Below are positions 42,112 through 50,751 of a stretch of 64,000 nucleotides of DNA, one piece after another. The notes below the pieces were generated by a model, which was given only the letters and a program-made list of their open reading frames with translations, had not been told where the DNA came from and ran no database searches. The stretch is from positions 62,001 through 126,000 of the forward strand of contig NCEM01000022.1 in NCBI GenBank assembly GCA_002280725.1. The letters are read 5' to 3'. This DNA is from Alphaproteobacteria bacterium 32-64-14 (lineage in GTDB: Bacteria > Pseudomonadota > Alphaproteobacteria > Caulobacterales > Hyphomonadaceae). A program made the translations under genes and the position numbers. Every line of letters starts with the position of its first letter. Position 1 is the first letter of the stretch.

Positions 42112-42666
42112 ATGACCAAAAGCCTCATGCTCTTTGTCGGCTCGCTTGCCTTCGTGGCTTGCTCGGCCGCTGCTGCGCCCAACACGGCTGTCACCGTCCA
42201 AGCAGATCCCGATCTGGCGGGTCCCGATCTGGCGCTCGCGCCGGACACCGCCCCGCCTCAGCCGCCGGTTGCGGACGTCATCCCGCCGCCGCTGGTCGTG
42301 CCGGAAGCTGTCGCGCCTGTCGTGGTCGCGCCGCCGGTTGTTGCGTCCAAGAACGTGACGCCCACGCCGGTCGTCAAGACCCGTTTCTCATGCGACATCG
42401 AGGTGACACGCACGTCTCACGGCATTCGCATCACGCCAGTCGTGCGTGCTGATCGCGCCATGGCGGGCGAGTACTCGCTGGCGATCACCAAGTCCGGCGC
42501 CAGCGGTTCATCCGACATCAACCAGGGTGGCCCGTTCGATGCCGCGCGCAATGAAGAGGTCGCGTTGAGCGCATCGGAGTTCTCCCTGGAGCGGGGCGAC
42601 CGCTTCCGCGCCGTGCTGAAAGTCCGCTCGGGCGGCCGCGAAGTCTGCCGCGATATTCGCTCGTAG
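42112..42666 (+). CDS. csgH: CsgH-like curli assembly protein
   Basis: A 184-residue exported protein: signal peptide MTKSLMLFVGSLAFVACSAAAA, a Pro/Val/Ala-rich spacer (residues 30-80), then a CsgH-like domain. The domain shows RFSCDIEVTRTSHGIRITPVV, GEYSLAITKSG, the family mark GSSDINQGGPF and a closing Cys in REVCRDI that could pair with the first. CsgH is the alphaproteobacterial periplasmic inhibitor of premature curlin polymerisation. It lies between two curlin-repeat genes, and the three form one locus. Confidence 0.85.
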   Translation: MTKSLMLFVGSLAFVACSAAAAPNTAVTVQADPDLAGPDLALAPDTAPPQPPVADVIPPPLVVPEAVAPVVVAPPVVASKNVTPTPVVKTRFSCDIEVTRTSHGIRITPVVRADRAMAGEYSLAITKSGASGSSDINQGGPFDAARNEEVALSASEFSLERGDRFRAVLKVRSGGREVCRDIRS

Positions 42667-42694
42667 TCTGCGTCTTTCCTCAGGAGTGCCCGCC

Positions 42695-43237
42695 ATGTCG
42701 TCGCTGAAGTTCAAGGTTGCAGCTCTCGCACTGCTGACGGCGCTCGGAATGTCCGCCGCTTCCGCCCAGACCCGGCCCTCGCTGTTCGCGAGCCAGTCGA
42801 AACCGGTCGCGACGAAGGCTGCTCCGGCAATGCCTGCGCCCGTGCGTGCCTCGGGCGTCGCCATCTCGCAGCAGGGCTATGGCAATGGCGCAGGCGTCGG
42901 CCAGAACGGCCCCGCCAACGGCGCCGCCATCGGGCAGATCGGCGCTAACAACACCGGCCAGGTCAGCCAGAATGGCGCGAACAACAACGCCGCCATCCAT
43001 CAGCTCGGCCAGAACAACACCGGCGCGATCACGCAGACCGGCAACAACAATAACGCCTGCCTTGCGCAGCTCGGCCGCAACAATGGCGGCGCGATCACGC
43101 AGTCGGGCGACGGCAATCGTATCGGTGTCGCGCAGAACGCCGCCCGCACGTGGGAGTTCTCGCCCGAACTGTGCGAACGGTATGGCAACGACCCGCGGAT
43201 GCTGAAACTTATGATCCGCGCTGCAAGCATCAAGTAG
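42695..43237 (+). CDS. Curlin-repeat protein with 11-residue repeats (CsgA/CsgB-like)
   Basis: A 180-residue exported protein. CAGGAG (42681-42686) sits eight bases before ATG 42695. After the signal peptide (ending ASAQ) and a 30-residue Pro/Lys-rich stretch come about nine repeats of exactly 11 residues, such as NGAAIGQIGAN, NTGQVSQNGAN, NNAAIHQLGQN, NTGAITQTGNN and NNACLAQLGRN. Each corresponds to one beta strand of a curli-type solenoid. A non-repeat tail of about 30 residues (SPELCERYGNDPRML...) closes it, with a Cys that could pair with the one in repeat seven. The tail suggests an anchor or nucleator (CsgB) role; this is inference. Confidence 0.85.
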   Translation: MSSLKFKVAALALLTALGMSAASAQTRPSLFASQSKPVATKAAPAMPAPVRASGVAISQQGYGNGAGVGQNGPANGAAIGQIGANNTGQVSQNGANNNAAIHQLGQNNTGAITQTGNNNNACLAQLGRNNGGAITQSGDGNRIGVAQNAARTWEFSPELCERYGNDPRMLKLMIRAASIK

Positions 43238-43257
43238 ACTGGCGCCGGCCAAGCCGG

Positions 43258-43965
43258 TCAGGGCGCCCAGAAGGCGTGAACCGGCACCTTCTTCTGCGCC
43301 AGCAATTCCTTCAGCGGTGAAGACCCTTCACCGGCCTTGGCCTCGTTGAACACGTTCATCTTGTCCTGTCCCATGAACAGAACAACGATGCGGCGTGAGG
43401 AGAGCAGGCCGGGAATGGTGAGCGTCATCCGCTCGGGCGAACCCGCCGCGCCCGGCGCGTGGATGCCGGCAAGCTTCTTGGTGGTCGCAGGGTCGGCTGC
43501 CGCCGCATAGCCATCCGCGCCGGGGATCAGCGAGGCGATGTGCCCGTCCGGCCCCATACCGATCAGGCAGATGTCGAACGGCATGATCGGCGTGATGCGC
43601 TTTTCCGCGATGCCCGCGCCGCCAGACGCCTTGGCGTGGTTCGTCTTCAGCGGAACGAAGGTCGCGCCCGCCGCGCGGCGCCGCATCAGCAGGTCGCGCA
43701 CCAGATATTCGTTCGACGCCGGATCTTCCGGGCTCACCCAGCGCTCGTCCGTCACCGTGAGCGTGACCTTCTCCCACGCGACCGGCACGTTCGACAGCGA
43801 CTCATAAAGCGGCCCCGGCGTCGTACCCCCCGCCAGCGCCAGCGACGCCTTGCGCCGCTTGCGGATGATCTCGGTCAGCCGGTCCTGGAAATCCTGGCAG
43901 AGCGCGGTGAACAGCCGCCTGCGATCAGGAAAGATGGATTCTTCGTGGCTCGTGATCGTGCTCAT
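43258..43965 (-). CDS. pgl: 6-Phosphogluconolactonase
   Basis: Hydrolyses 6-phosphogluconolactone to 6-phosphogluconate. The 235-residue product of the SugarP-isomerase/DevB family has SLALAGGTTPGPLYESLS, VTDERWVSPEDPASNEYLVRD (split here as VTDERWV and SNEY) and the active-site block LIGMGPDGHIASLIPG. ATG at 43965, nine bases after the zwf stop, same strand, so zwf-pgl is an operon. Confidence 0.94.
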   Translation of the reverse strand: MSTITSHEESIFPDRRRLFTALCQDFQDRLTEIIRKRRKASLALAGGTTPGPLYESLSNVPVAWEKVTLTVTDERWVSPEDPASNEYLVRDLLMRRRAAGATFVPLKTNHAKASGGAGIAEKRITPIMPFDICLIGMGPDGHIASLIPGADGYAAAADPATTKKLAGIHAPGAAGSPERMTLTIPGLLSSRRIVVLFMGQDKMNVFNEAKAGEGSSPLKELLAQKKVPVHAFWAP

Positions 43966-43974
43966 GCCAGCCCA

Positions 43975-45426
43975 CTATTCATGCCAACTATGGCCGTTGC
44001 GTTCGGTCAGCGCGAAGGCGCCTGCCGGTCCCCAGCTGCCCGCAGGATAGGACGTCGGCTTCAGCCCCGTGCGCGCCCAGCCTTCGATGATGCGGTCGAC
44101 CCACAGCCACGCGGCGTCCGCTTCATCCCGGCGAACGAAGAGCGTGGAATTGTCCGAGATCGCCTCCAGCAGCAGCCGCTCATAGGCAATGCGCCGGCGC
44201 TTCTCGCCCTTGAACGCATCCAGCAGGCTGAGATTGAGCGACAGCGGCTGCAGCTCGTATCCGCCCTGGCTCAGCGTCGGCGTCTTGTTCATGATGGTCA
44301 GCGAGATCGACTCTTCCGGCTGCAGGGTGATGATCAGCCGGTTGGGCATCAACGGCGCGCCCGTGAAGATCGAGTGCGGCACATCGCGGAATTCGATCAC
44401 GATCTGCGAATGGCGGATCGGCATGCGCTTGCCCGTGCGCAGATAGAACGGCACCCCGGCCCACCGCCAGTTGTCGACATGCGCGCACATCGCAACGAAC
44501 GTCTCGGTGTCCGAGGGCTTGCCGCCTTCTTCCTCGGCATAGGCCGGAACAGTTTTGCCATCCGCCACGCCGCGCGTATACTGGCCACGCGCTGTCTTTT
44601 CCAGCAGTTCGGAATCGCGGATCGGGCGCAGCGCACGCAGCACCTTCACCTTCTCGTCGTGCATGGTGCCCGCCCGCATGTCGGACGGCGGCTCCATCGC
44701 GATCAGGCACAAGAGCTGGAGCAGGTGGTTCTGAACCATGTCGCGTGTCGCGCCATAGTCGTTGTAATACCCGAAGCGCCCTTCGACGCCGAGCGTCTCC
44801 GCCACGGTGATCTGCACGTGGTCAATCGAGTAGCGGTTCCACAGCGGCTCGAACAGCGCATTGCCGAAGCGCAGCGCGATGAGGTTCTGCACCGTCTCCT
44901 TGCCGAGATAGTGGTCGATCCGGAACGTGCGGTTCTCGGGGAAGTGCTCCGCGATGGCGGAGTTGATCTGGTCGCAGGTGCGCCCGCTATTGCCGATCGG
45001 CTTCTCGACCATCAGCCCGTTCGGCGGGGAGGCGAGGCCGACCGAAGCCAGGCCCTTCACGATGGGGATATACAGCGTCGGCGAGGTCGACAGGTAGAAC
45101 AGCGCGCCACCCTCGGCGCCTTTCAGCTTCTCGACGAGAACCTTGTAGCTCGCCGGCGCGGTCGAATCCCCCGCGGCGTAGGACAGGCGCTTGGAGAACG
45201 ACTCCCAAGCCTTTTCCGAAAAGAAGGCGCCGGCCCGCTCGCGCACCCAGCCTTCGGCCTGTTTCCGGAACTCGGCATCCGTCAACACGGACCGCGCCGC
45301 CCCGACGATTCGCAGCCGGTCCGGCAGCAGGCCATCCGCATCGAGGAAATACAGCGACGGGAACAGCATCCGGCGGGCGAGATCGCCCGTCGCGCCAAAA
45401 ATTACAAAAGCCCCCGGTGTCGCCAT
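43975..45426 (-). CDS. zwf: Glucose-6-phosphate 1-dehydrogenase
   Basis: Oxidises glucose 6-phosphate to the lactone, making NADPH; entry step of the Entner-Doudoroff route. The 483-residue product has the nucleotide loop VIFGATGDLARR, the catalytic motif RIDHYLGKE (His and Lys at the active site), EKPIGNS, and VPFYLRTGKRM. Met1 at 45426 is preceded by ACGT-rich sequence with GAGGTGACGT. The upstream 190 bases to tRNA-Gly hold the promoter; no operator is obvious. Confidence 0.96.
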   Translation of the reverse strand: MATPGAFVIFGATGDLARRMLFPSLYFLDADGLLPDRLRIVGAARSVLTDAEFRKQAEGWVRERAGAFFSEKAWESFSKRLSYAAGDSTAPASYKVLVEKLKGAEGGALFYLSTSPTLYIPIVKGLASVGLASPPNGLMVEKPIGNSGRTCDQINSAIAEHFPENRTFRIDHYLGKETVQNLIALRFGNALFEPLWNRYSIDHVQITVAETLGVEGRFGYYNDYGATRDMVQNHLLQLLCLIAMEPPSDMRAGTMHDEKVKVLRALRPIRDSELLEKTARGQYTRGVADGKTVPAYAEEEGGKPSDTETFVAMCAHVDNWRWAGVPFYLRTGKRMPIRHSQIVIEFRDVPHSIFTGAPLMPNRLIITLQPEESISLTIMNKTPTLSQGGYELQPLSLNLSLLDAFKGEKRRRIAYERLLLEAISDNSTLFVRRDEADAAWLWVDRIIEGWARTGLKPTSYPAGSWGPAGAFALTERNGHSWHE

Positions 45427-45618
45427 TACGTCACCTCAGGACGGCGTTGGCGGCCCGGTCAAGAAGAAATGCGTGAAACACCAGACGTTACAACTATGCC
45501 GCAAGGGCGGAACGGAGTGTTCTCCATACCGGTACCCACAATGGGTTGCACATAGTATGCAATCGCGTAAAACTTGGAATTGGTTCCTGGCCAAGAATTC
45601 CGGTCAGGTTTTCCGGCC

Positions 45619-45692
45619 GCGGGTGTAGCTCAATGGTAGAGCAGAAGCTTCCCAAGCTTACGACGAGGGTTCGATTCCCTTCACCCGCTCCA
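45619..45692 (+). tRNA. tRNA-Gly (anticodon CCC)
   Basis: A 74-base cloverleaf: acceptor GCGGGTG pairs with CACCCGC, D arm GCTCAATGGTAGAGC, anticodon loop TTCCCAA on stem GAAGC/GCTTA (the outermost pair is mismatched), T arm AGGGTTCGATTCCCT, and encoded CCA end. The anticodon CCC reads GGG glycine codons. No integrase or direct repeat is adjacent. Confidence 0.93.
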
Positions 45693-46018
45693 AGTACAGA
45701 TCAATCCTGCATCATCGAATACTGAGAACCGCCTCTCTCGAAGCAAGTATACTCTATGAGAGACTGCAGCGACGGCCGCGGGTTTTAACAAAGCGGCTTC
45801 GAAAATTAACGAACAGGTCTCGGGAATTCATTCGATAAGCAGGGATATTCAGGCATTCGTCTTCACGCGATTGCCAACTGTACTGCCCTTTTCAACTTGT
45901 TGACGTCTGGGTAATATGTTTTCGTGCTAGTGGCGAGAACAGAGCGTTCTGGTCGTCTGGGCGGGGTGGCATCGGTCACGCAATTCGGCGGGCGACAGGA
46001 CAGGGGAGTTTTCGGAAC
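45693..46018. other. Intergenic region between tRNA-Gly and marR
   Basis: 326 bases without a supportable gene. It is AT-richer than the surroundings, especially 45780-45930. CTCTC...GAGAG arms near 45733-45763 form a loose inverted repeat. The marR promoter is expected near the end; TTGACG near 45899 could be a -35 box, but I see no matching -10. Confidence 0.5.
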
Positions 46019-46429
46019 ATGGACGCCAGCGTCGTCGCGCGTCTTCTCGAACAGACCGCCCGTGCGGTTTATGACGCCAGGGGTCCCCGGGCGATCCATG
46101 CCGGTCAGTGGGCGGTGCTCAGATATCTCGCACGCGCAGGTCGTCAGGCCCGCACGGTTGGTGGCGTCGCCACTTATCTTGGAGTAACCCACGCGCCTGC
46201 GTCCCGCGCGGTATCATCGCTCGCCCGCAAGGATCTGGTCACCGTTCGCGCCGACCCGGAAGACCGCCGCGTGCGCCGCATCGACCTGACGCCTGCTGGC
46301 CGCGCGCTCCTTGAGCACGATCCCGTCCACCGCCTCACCGCCGCGATCGAGGATCTGAGCTCCGACAAGCAGAAGGATCTCGCGATCACGCTGGAGGCCC
46401 TCTACGGCCGCCTCTCCAAGGCGTCGTAA
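46019..46429 (+). CDS. MarR-family transcriptional regulator
   Basis: A 136-residue winged-helix regulator. The helix-turn-helix is TVGGVATYLGVTHAPASRAVSSLARKDLV, and the wing is VRADPEDRRVRRIDLTPAGRALLE, both characteristic of MarR. It starts MDASVVARLLEQTARAVYDARG. The msrC-type gene follows after two bases, so the regulator probably heads that operon and may respond to an oxidant or phenolic ligand. Target unknown. Confidence 0.9.
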   Translation: MDASVVARLLEQTARAVYDARGPRAIHAGQWAVLRYLARAGRQARTVGGVATYLGVTHAPASRAVSSLARKDLVTVRADPEDRRVRRIDLTPAGRALLEHDPVHRLTAAIEDLSSDKQKDLAITLEALYGRLSKAS

Positions 46430-46431
46430 TC

Positions 46432-46926
46432 GTGGCCGAGGCGCAGACCGCCTATTCGGCGGACAGGGCGACAGCCTATTCCGAACTGGTCCAGGAAGTC
46501 GGCGGCGTTGTCGCCGGCGAAACCTCGCGCACCGCGCGCTATGCCACCACCGTCTCGCTGCTCAAGGCGGCGTTCGGCGAGCGCTTCTTCTGGTGCGGTT
46601 TCTATGAAGTCGATCCGCTGAAACCGCGCGAACTTGTCGTCGGACCTTATCAGGGCACGCTCGGCTGCCTGCGTATCCCTTTCGGAAAAGGCGTCTGCGG
46701 CGCAACGGCCCTCGCGCGTGAAACGGTCATCGTGCCCGACGTGCACGCCTTCCCCGGCCACATCGCGTGCGACAGCCGCTCGAACTCCGAGATCGTTGTG
46801 CCGGTGTTCGACCCGTCAGGCGCGCTCGCCGCCGTTCTCGACATCGACTCGACCGACTTTGCAGCCTTCGACGATATCGACGCGCGTGGCTTGGAAGCCG
46901 TCTGCCGCGCAATGATGCGGGGCTAG
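46432..46926 (+). CDS. msrC: Free methionine-(R)-sulfoxide reductase (GAF domain)
   Basis: GAF-domain enzyme (YebR/fRMsr, 164 residues) that reduces free methionine-R-sulfoxide. Family marks are FFWCGFYEVD, LVVGPYQGTLGCLRIPFGKG with VCG, and HIACDSRSNSEIVVPV; the Cys in GCLRIPF, VCG and HIACD are the known redox set. GTG start at 46432. Together with the MarR gene directly upstream this looks like an oxidative-stress unit. It converges on a small lipoprotein gene with a four-base overlap at the stops. Confidence 0.92.
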   Translation: MAEAQTAYSADRATAYSELVQEVGGVVAGETSRTARYATTVSLLKAAFGERFFWCGFYEVDPLKPRELVVGPYQGTLGCLRIPFGKGVCGATALARETVIVPDVHAFPGHIACDSRSNSEIVVPVFDPSGALAAVLDIDSTDFAAFDDIDARGLEAVCRAMMRG

Positions 46927-47249
46927 TTCAGCTTCTCGTAGCTCGTCACCGACAGCGCATTCTGCAACGTGCGATAGACCACGATCTTGTAACGCGCCCC
47001 GCCGGTCATCGTGATGTCGAAATCCGCCTTCTCAACCAGTGCGCGCGTCGGATTGCGCTTGTAGATCTCGGCCACCGCAAGGGCCTGCGCTTCCTGCGTG
47101 CGTGCGTCAGCCGGATCGGCCTTGGCGTATCCGCCTGTGATCATCGGCGGAGGCGCAGCTGGTTCAGCCGCCGGGGGCGCCGCGCACGCGCCCAGCGCCA
47201 CGGCCAACGATGCCGCGAGAACGGAAAGACCAGCTGCACGTTTCATCAC
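46923..47249 (-). CDS. Small lipoprotein with cystatin-like domain
   Basis: A 108-residue product. The signal peptide ends in the lipobox LGAC (MMKRAAGLSVLAASLAVALGAC), a Pro/Ala spacer follows, and then MITGGYAKADPADARTQEAQALAVAEIYKRN and a strand pair YKIVVYRTLQN. The pattern GG-Y-(10)-A-x-x-A-V followed by an amphipathic helix and antiparallel strands resembles the cystatin fold, though the QxVxG loop appears as ITMTGG. It may be a periplasmic protease inhibitor, or merely share the fold. Not assigned to a named family with certainty. Confidence 0.65.
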   Translation of the reverse strand: MMKRAAGLSVLAASLAVALGACAAPPAAEPAAPPPMITGGYAKADPADARTQEAQALAVAEIYKRNPTRALVEKADFDITMTGGARYKIVVYRTLQNALSVTSYEKLN

Positions 47250-47329
47250 GCAATACCTTCTGAATGCCGTGCGGGCAGTCTAGGCCAACCGCTTTCCTCC
47301 CGATACCGGATAAAGCGGCGCGCTCTGCG

Positions 47330-48802
47330 CTACTTCGGCTTCGTGCTGGCGTACTTCGCCGCCGCATCTTCCCATTTGAAGGGCAGCGTGTCGGGCAGGA
47401 TGCTCACCTCCGTCGAGAACTTGAACGGCGCGGACGCAATCCCGCTGTCGAACGCAGCCTCGACGAAGAACGCCGTGAAGCCTTCCGTCGGCATCGGAAC
47501 CTGCGCGAAGTAGGTTCCGTCCGCCTGCGGCGTCAGCAGGGTTGAAGTGTAGATCGGTCCCACCGACTCCATCCTGAAATCGCGCGCCTTCGGATTGTGC
47601 GCCTGCCACAGCCGCACTTCGGTCGGCTTGTCCAGTGGGCGGAACGCGATGCCGTTCGTATCCACCTTGTTCCAGATGAAATCCGGCCGCTTGCCGCCGG
47701 TGATCACCGAATTGTACCAGGCGAGCATCGAGTCGACCGCATCCGATCCCGCAAGATTGTGCGCCGCGTTCTCGACATAGCGCAGGCGTTTTTCCTGCGG
47801 CAGCTGTTCGTAATAGAAGCGCGAATTGTCGGGCAGGAAGAACTGGTCGCCCGACGCATTGACGATGAATTTCGGAATCGTGAGCCGCGCTCGATTGCGA
47901 TAATTATACGGATCCTCGATCGCCAGAACGGCCTGATATTCCGGCGTGCCGATCTTGTGCGGGAACAGCCCGTGATTGACGTAATCCTCCAGCGAGGGCG
48001 CGAAGAAACCCAGCACCTCGAAATGGTGTTTGGTGATCTCCTCCGAATTCAGCGCGTCGATCACCAGCGGCATGATCCCGATCACGCGCTCGTCCACCGC
48101 GCCCACCAGCCACGTCGTCCAACCGCGCTTGGAGGCGCCCGACACGACAAACTGGTTGATCGCAACACCGCCGCCCGCCTGCGACTTCATGAACTCCTGC
48201 GTCGCATCCATCGCCTTGACGCCCGCCTTCACCATGGCGAGGCGCACCAGCCACTCATCGTCCTTGGTGGTGAAATGCTTCACGCGCGAATAGGCGATGA
48301 TGTCATCTTCCCAGCGCGGCGTGTCTTTTGAGTCGGTAAAGCGCAGCGGCTGGTTCGGCACCATGCCGACTTCCGCAACAACCGATCCCGTCTCCTTCGC
48401 CATGCGGATCGAGCGTTCCTGCCCATCCGTCGGCGCCGCATCGGTGTTGTCGCCCTGCCAGATGAACAGCAGCGCCTTGTCGTGCTTGACCTCCGTGGGC
48501 TTCACGATGGTCATCCAGTGTGTCCACACCGGCTTGTCCACATCGGCTTCCGAGCGCCAGGTCTGCGACGTCATCTCGAGCACGAAGGTCGTATACCCAT
48601 CGCCCTGCTTGGTCGAAACCAGCTCCCATTTGTAAGCAGGATCAGCTTTCGCGACATACGCATCCAGCGCGGTCTTCTCTTCCGGCTTGATTGCGAAGTC
48701 AGCCGCCTCCGCCGCCGCCGGTGTCTCGGGCGCGGTCTGTCCTGGCCCGCACGCGGCAAAGACGAGGGCGCAAGCAAATGCAAACAGTGTCCTGCGGATC
48801 AT
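47330..48802 (-). CDS. PhoPQ-activated pathogenicity-related family hydrolase (PqaA-like), lipoprotein
   Basis: A 490-residue exported protein with lipobox FAAC after MIRRTLFAFACALV. The rest matches the PhoPQ-related alpha/beta-hydrolase family: HWMTIVKPTEV near the N-terminus, nucleophile Ser in FVVSGASKRGWTTWL, the GIMPLVIDALN block, PKFIVNASGDQFFLPDNS with the acid residue, and RYVENAAHNL with the His. ATG 48802 follows GGGAGAG. The family is found in Salmonella and many environmental bacteria; substrate unknown. Despite the name, there is no sign of virulence here. Confidence 0.88.
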   Translation of the reverse strand: MIRRTLFAFACALVFAACGPGQTAPETPAAAEAADFAIKPEEKTALDAYVAKADPAYKWELVSTKQGDGYTTFVLEMTSQTWRSEADVDKPVWTHWMTIVKPTEVKHDKALLFIWQGDNTDAAPTDGQERSIRMAKETGSVVAEVGMVPNQPLRFTDSKDTPRWEDDIIAYSRVKHFTTKDDEWLVRLAMVKAGVKAMDATQEFMKSQAGGGVAINQFVVSGASKRGWTTWLVGAVDERVIGIMPLVIDALNSEEITKHHFEVLGFFAPSLEDYVNHGLFPHKIGTPEYQAVLAIEDPYNYRNRARLTIPKFIVNASGDQFFLPDNSRFYYEQLPQEKRLRYVENAAHNLAGSDAVDSMLAWYNSVITGGKRPDFIWNKVDTNGIAFRPLDKPTEVRLWQAHNPKARDFRMESVGPIYTSTLLTPQADGTYFAQVPMPTEGFTAFFVEAAFDSGIASAPFKFSTEVSILPDTLPFKWEDAAAKYASTKPK

Positions 48803-48958
48803 GGCGTCTCTCCCACGCGGTTGCCGTCGACGTCTGAGTGCAGGGTGTATCGAGACGCCGCCGAAATCCACCGTCTCTCTACGTCAACGCCATCAAAGAC
48901 AAAGGCCGCGCCAGGGGTTCCGGCGCTGCCTCCTTTCAACGTCCAGACACCTGCAGCC

Positions 48959-50602
48959 TCAAGCCGTCGCGGCAGCGTTCCTGCGGCCCAGCGCCTTGAA
49001 GCACAGCAGCAGGCCAAACCCGGTGGCCAGCGCCAGCAGCACGATCTGCGTCGCGCCCATCCAGTCGGCGAACCACACGCCCAGCGGCTTCATCAGGTAC
49101 ATCGCCGTGAACCCGGCCACACCCATGGCCAGCAGCACGATGCCAAGCCGCGCGCCGCCATCGCGCACGGGCCCGCCCGCCTTCACTTCACGATGGATCG
49201 CAAACGCTTCCAACAGGATGAAGAACACCGCCACCGCATAGAACGGCGTGATCCAGAGCAGGGCCGTCTGCAGGCCGTGGTTGGACGCCGCCGAGACGGC
49301 CGCCGCGATCTCCGCCGGCTGCTCTTTCAGTTGCGCCGCCGTCATCTTGGCCAGCGCCCCGGCTTCCGTTGCCGAAATGCCCAGACGCTCGACAATGCCC
49401 GCAAGCGTGATGTTGCTCGACATCGCGCCCGCCAGCGTCGGTCCGCCGCCAAGGCCGATCATGTTGAGCACCATCAGCAGGATCGCGCCCGCCATGGTCC
49501 GCTGCGAGGGCTTCACCGAGTTCTGGATCAGCGCCAGCGCTGGCGCGAGATACATGATGGTCAGGAAGGTCGGCGCCGACAGGATGACCAGTGCGGTCTG
49601 CCAGTTCGGCGCCATTACGAAGAAATACCAGAACGGCGCCGACAGGCCCATCGCGATGCCCGGCACCAGTGCGTACCAGACCTTCGATCGCTTCGCGAGG
49701 AAGTCAGTCAGCGCACCCGACACCCAGGTGCCAAGGCCCATCGATACCAGCAGCATCGAGGCATACCACAGCGCCGTGTCGTCGCTCGACAGCGCCATCG
49801 TGCGTTGCATGAAGGCCGCGTTCCAGGTCAGCGCGACATAGCCGACGAAGGCGCTGAAGCCGCAACCAAGCGCTGCCCACAGCAGGGCGGGACGGTTGAT
49901 GAACTCCCAGAACGTCTCGAAGAAGCCGGACTTTTCCGCTGCGGTTGCTTCAGCCTGTTCGCGCGTCACGGTCGCCGAGTGGTCCATCGCGCCGCGTTTC
50001 GGTTCGCGCACGATCAGCAGCATCAGCACAGCCGCAACAGCGCCCGCGATGCCGATCGAGATGAAGGCCGTCTCCCAGCCCCAGATGCCGTCGATCTTGG
50101 CGCCGAAGGCGACGCCGGCCGCCTGGCCGAACGGCACGCCGAGCGAGAACAGCGCAAGCGCCTGCGCGCGGCGATGCGGTGGGAAGTAGTCCGAGATGAT
50201 GGAGTAGGACGGCGGCGCGCCCGCCGCTTCGCCAACACCGACGCCGATCCGCGAGACCAGCATGGTCGGATAGTCCTTCGCGAACCCGCACAGCGCCGTG
50301 AAAATGCTCCACAGGAAGGCGCCGGCGAATAGGATGTTGCGGCGGCTCGTGCGGTCAGCGAGGAAGCCGACGATGACGCCGAAGCCGGTGTAGAACAGGG
50401 CGAACCAGAACCCCGTCATGTAGCCCATCTGCTCGTCGGTGAAGCCGAGATCCGCTTTGATCGGCTGGATCAGCACCGACATCAGCTGACGGTCGAGAAA
50501 GTTGAAGATGTAGATGAAGGCCAGCATGAACAGCACGAGCCACGCATATGGCTTGGTGCGCTCGGACGCGCTCGTGGCGCCCGGTGTTGCGGCGTCTGAC
50601 AT
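48959..50602 (-). CDS. Spinster-type MFS transporter
   Basis: A 547-residue third member of the Spinster-like carriers in this window. Marks: IFNFLDRQLMS in helix 1, GVIVGFLADRTSRRN in loop 2-3, GVGEAAGAPPSYSIISDYFPPHRRA in helix 5, and a long loop VREPKRGAMDHS. The ATG at 50602 has GGGAGGG seven bases upstream, and the N-terminus MSDAATPGATSASER is a short polar leader. GGCTAGGGT at 50639-50647 matches the putative -10 element of the first MFS gene. Substrate unknown. Confidence 0.91.
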   Translation of the reverse strand: MSDAATPGATSASERTKPYAWLVLFMLAFIYIFNFLDRQLMSVLIQPIKADLGFTDEQMGYMTGFWFALFYTGFGVIVGFLADRTSRRNILFAGAFLWSIFTALCGFAKDYPTMLVSRIGVGVGEAAGAPPSYSIISDYFPPHRRAQALALFSLGVPFGQAAGVAFGAKIDGIWGWETAFISIGIAGAVAAVLMLLIVREPKRGAMDHSATVTREQAEATAAEKSGFFETFWEFINRPALLWAALGCGFSAFVGYVALTWNAAFMQRTMALSSDDTALWYASMLLVSMGLGTWVSGALTDFLAKRSKVWYALVPGIAMGLSAPFWYFFVMAPNWQTALVILSAPTFLTIMYLAPALALIQNSVKPSQRTMAGAILLMVLNMIGLGGGPTLAGAMSSNITLAGIVERLGISATEAGALAKMTAAQLKEQPAEIAAAVSAASNHGLQTALLWITPFYAVAVFFILLEAFAIHREVKAGGPVRDGGARLGIVLLAMGVAGFTAMYLMKPLGVWFADWMGATQIVLLALATGFGLLLCFKALGRRNAAATA

Positions 50603-50751
50603 GAAGTCCCTCCCGGTGAGCCTGTGCCGGCTCTTGATACCCTAGCCAAATACATACCCGAGCGGGGCCGCATGGCCTAGCTTAATGCGATGACGAATAC
50701 GTGCTGCGAGCGCCTGCTGCGTATGCGAACGGTGCACATGAACAGGCTTTG

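Noticed and set aside
43459..45555. Open frame of nearly 700 codons on the plus strand opposite pgl-zwf
   Set aside because: It is the antisense shadow of two well-recognised genes; its composition is Arg/His/Gln-rich with no known motif.
45619..45692. Integration site at tRNA-Gly
   Set aside because: No integrase, no repeated tRNA 3' end and no island-like genes follow. The same holds for tRNA-Arg at 62200-62276.
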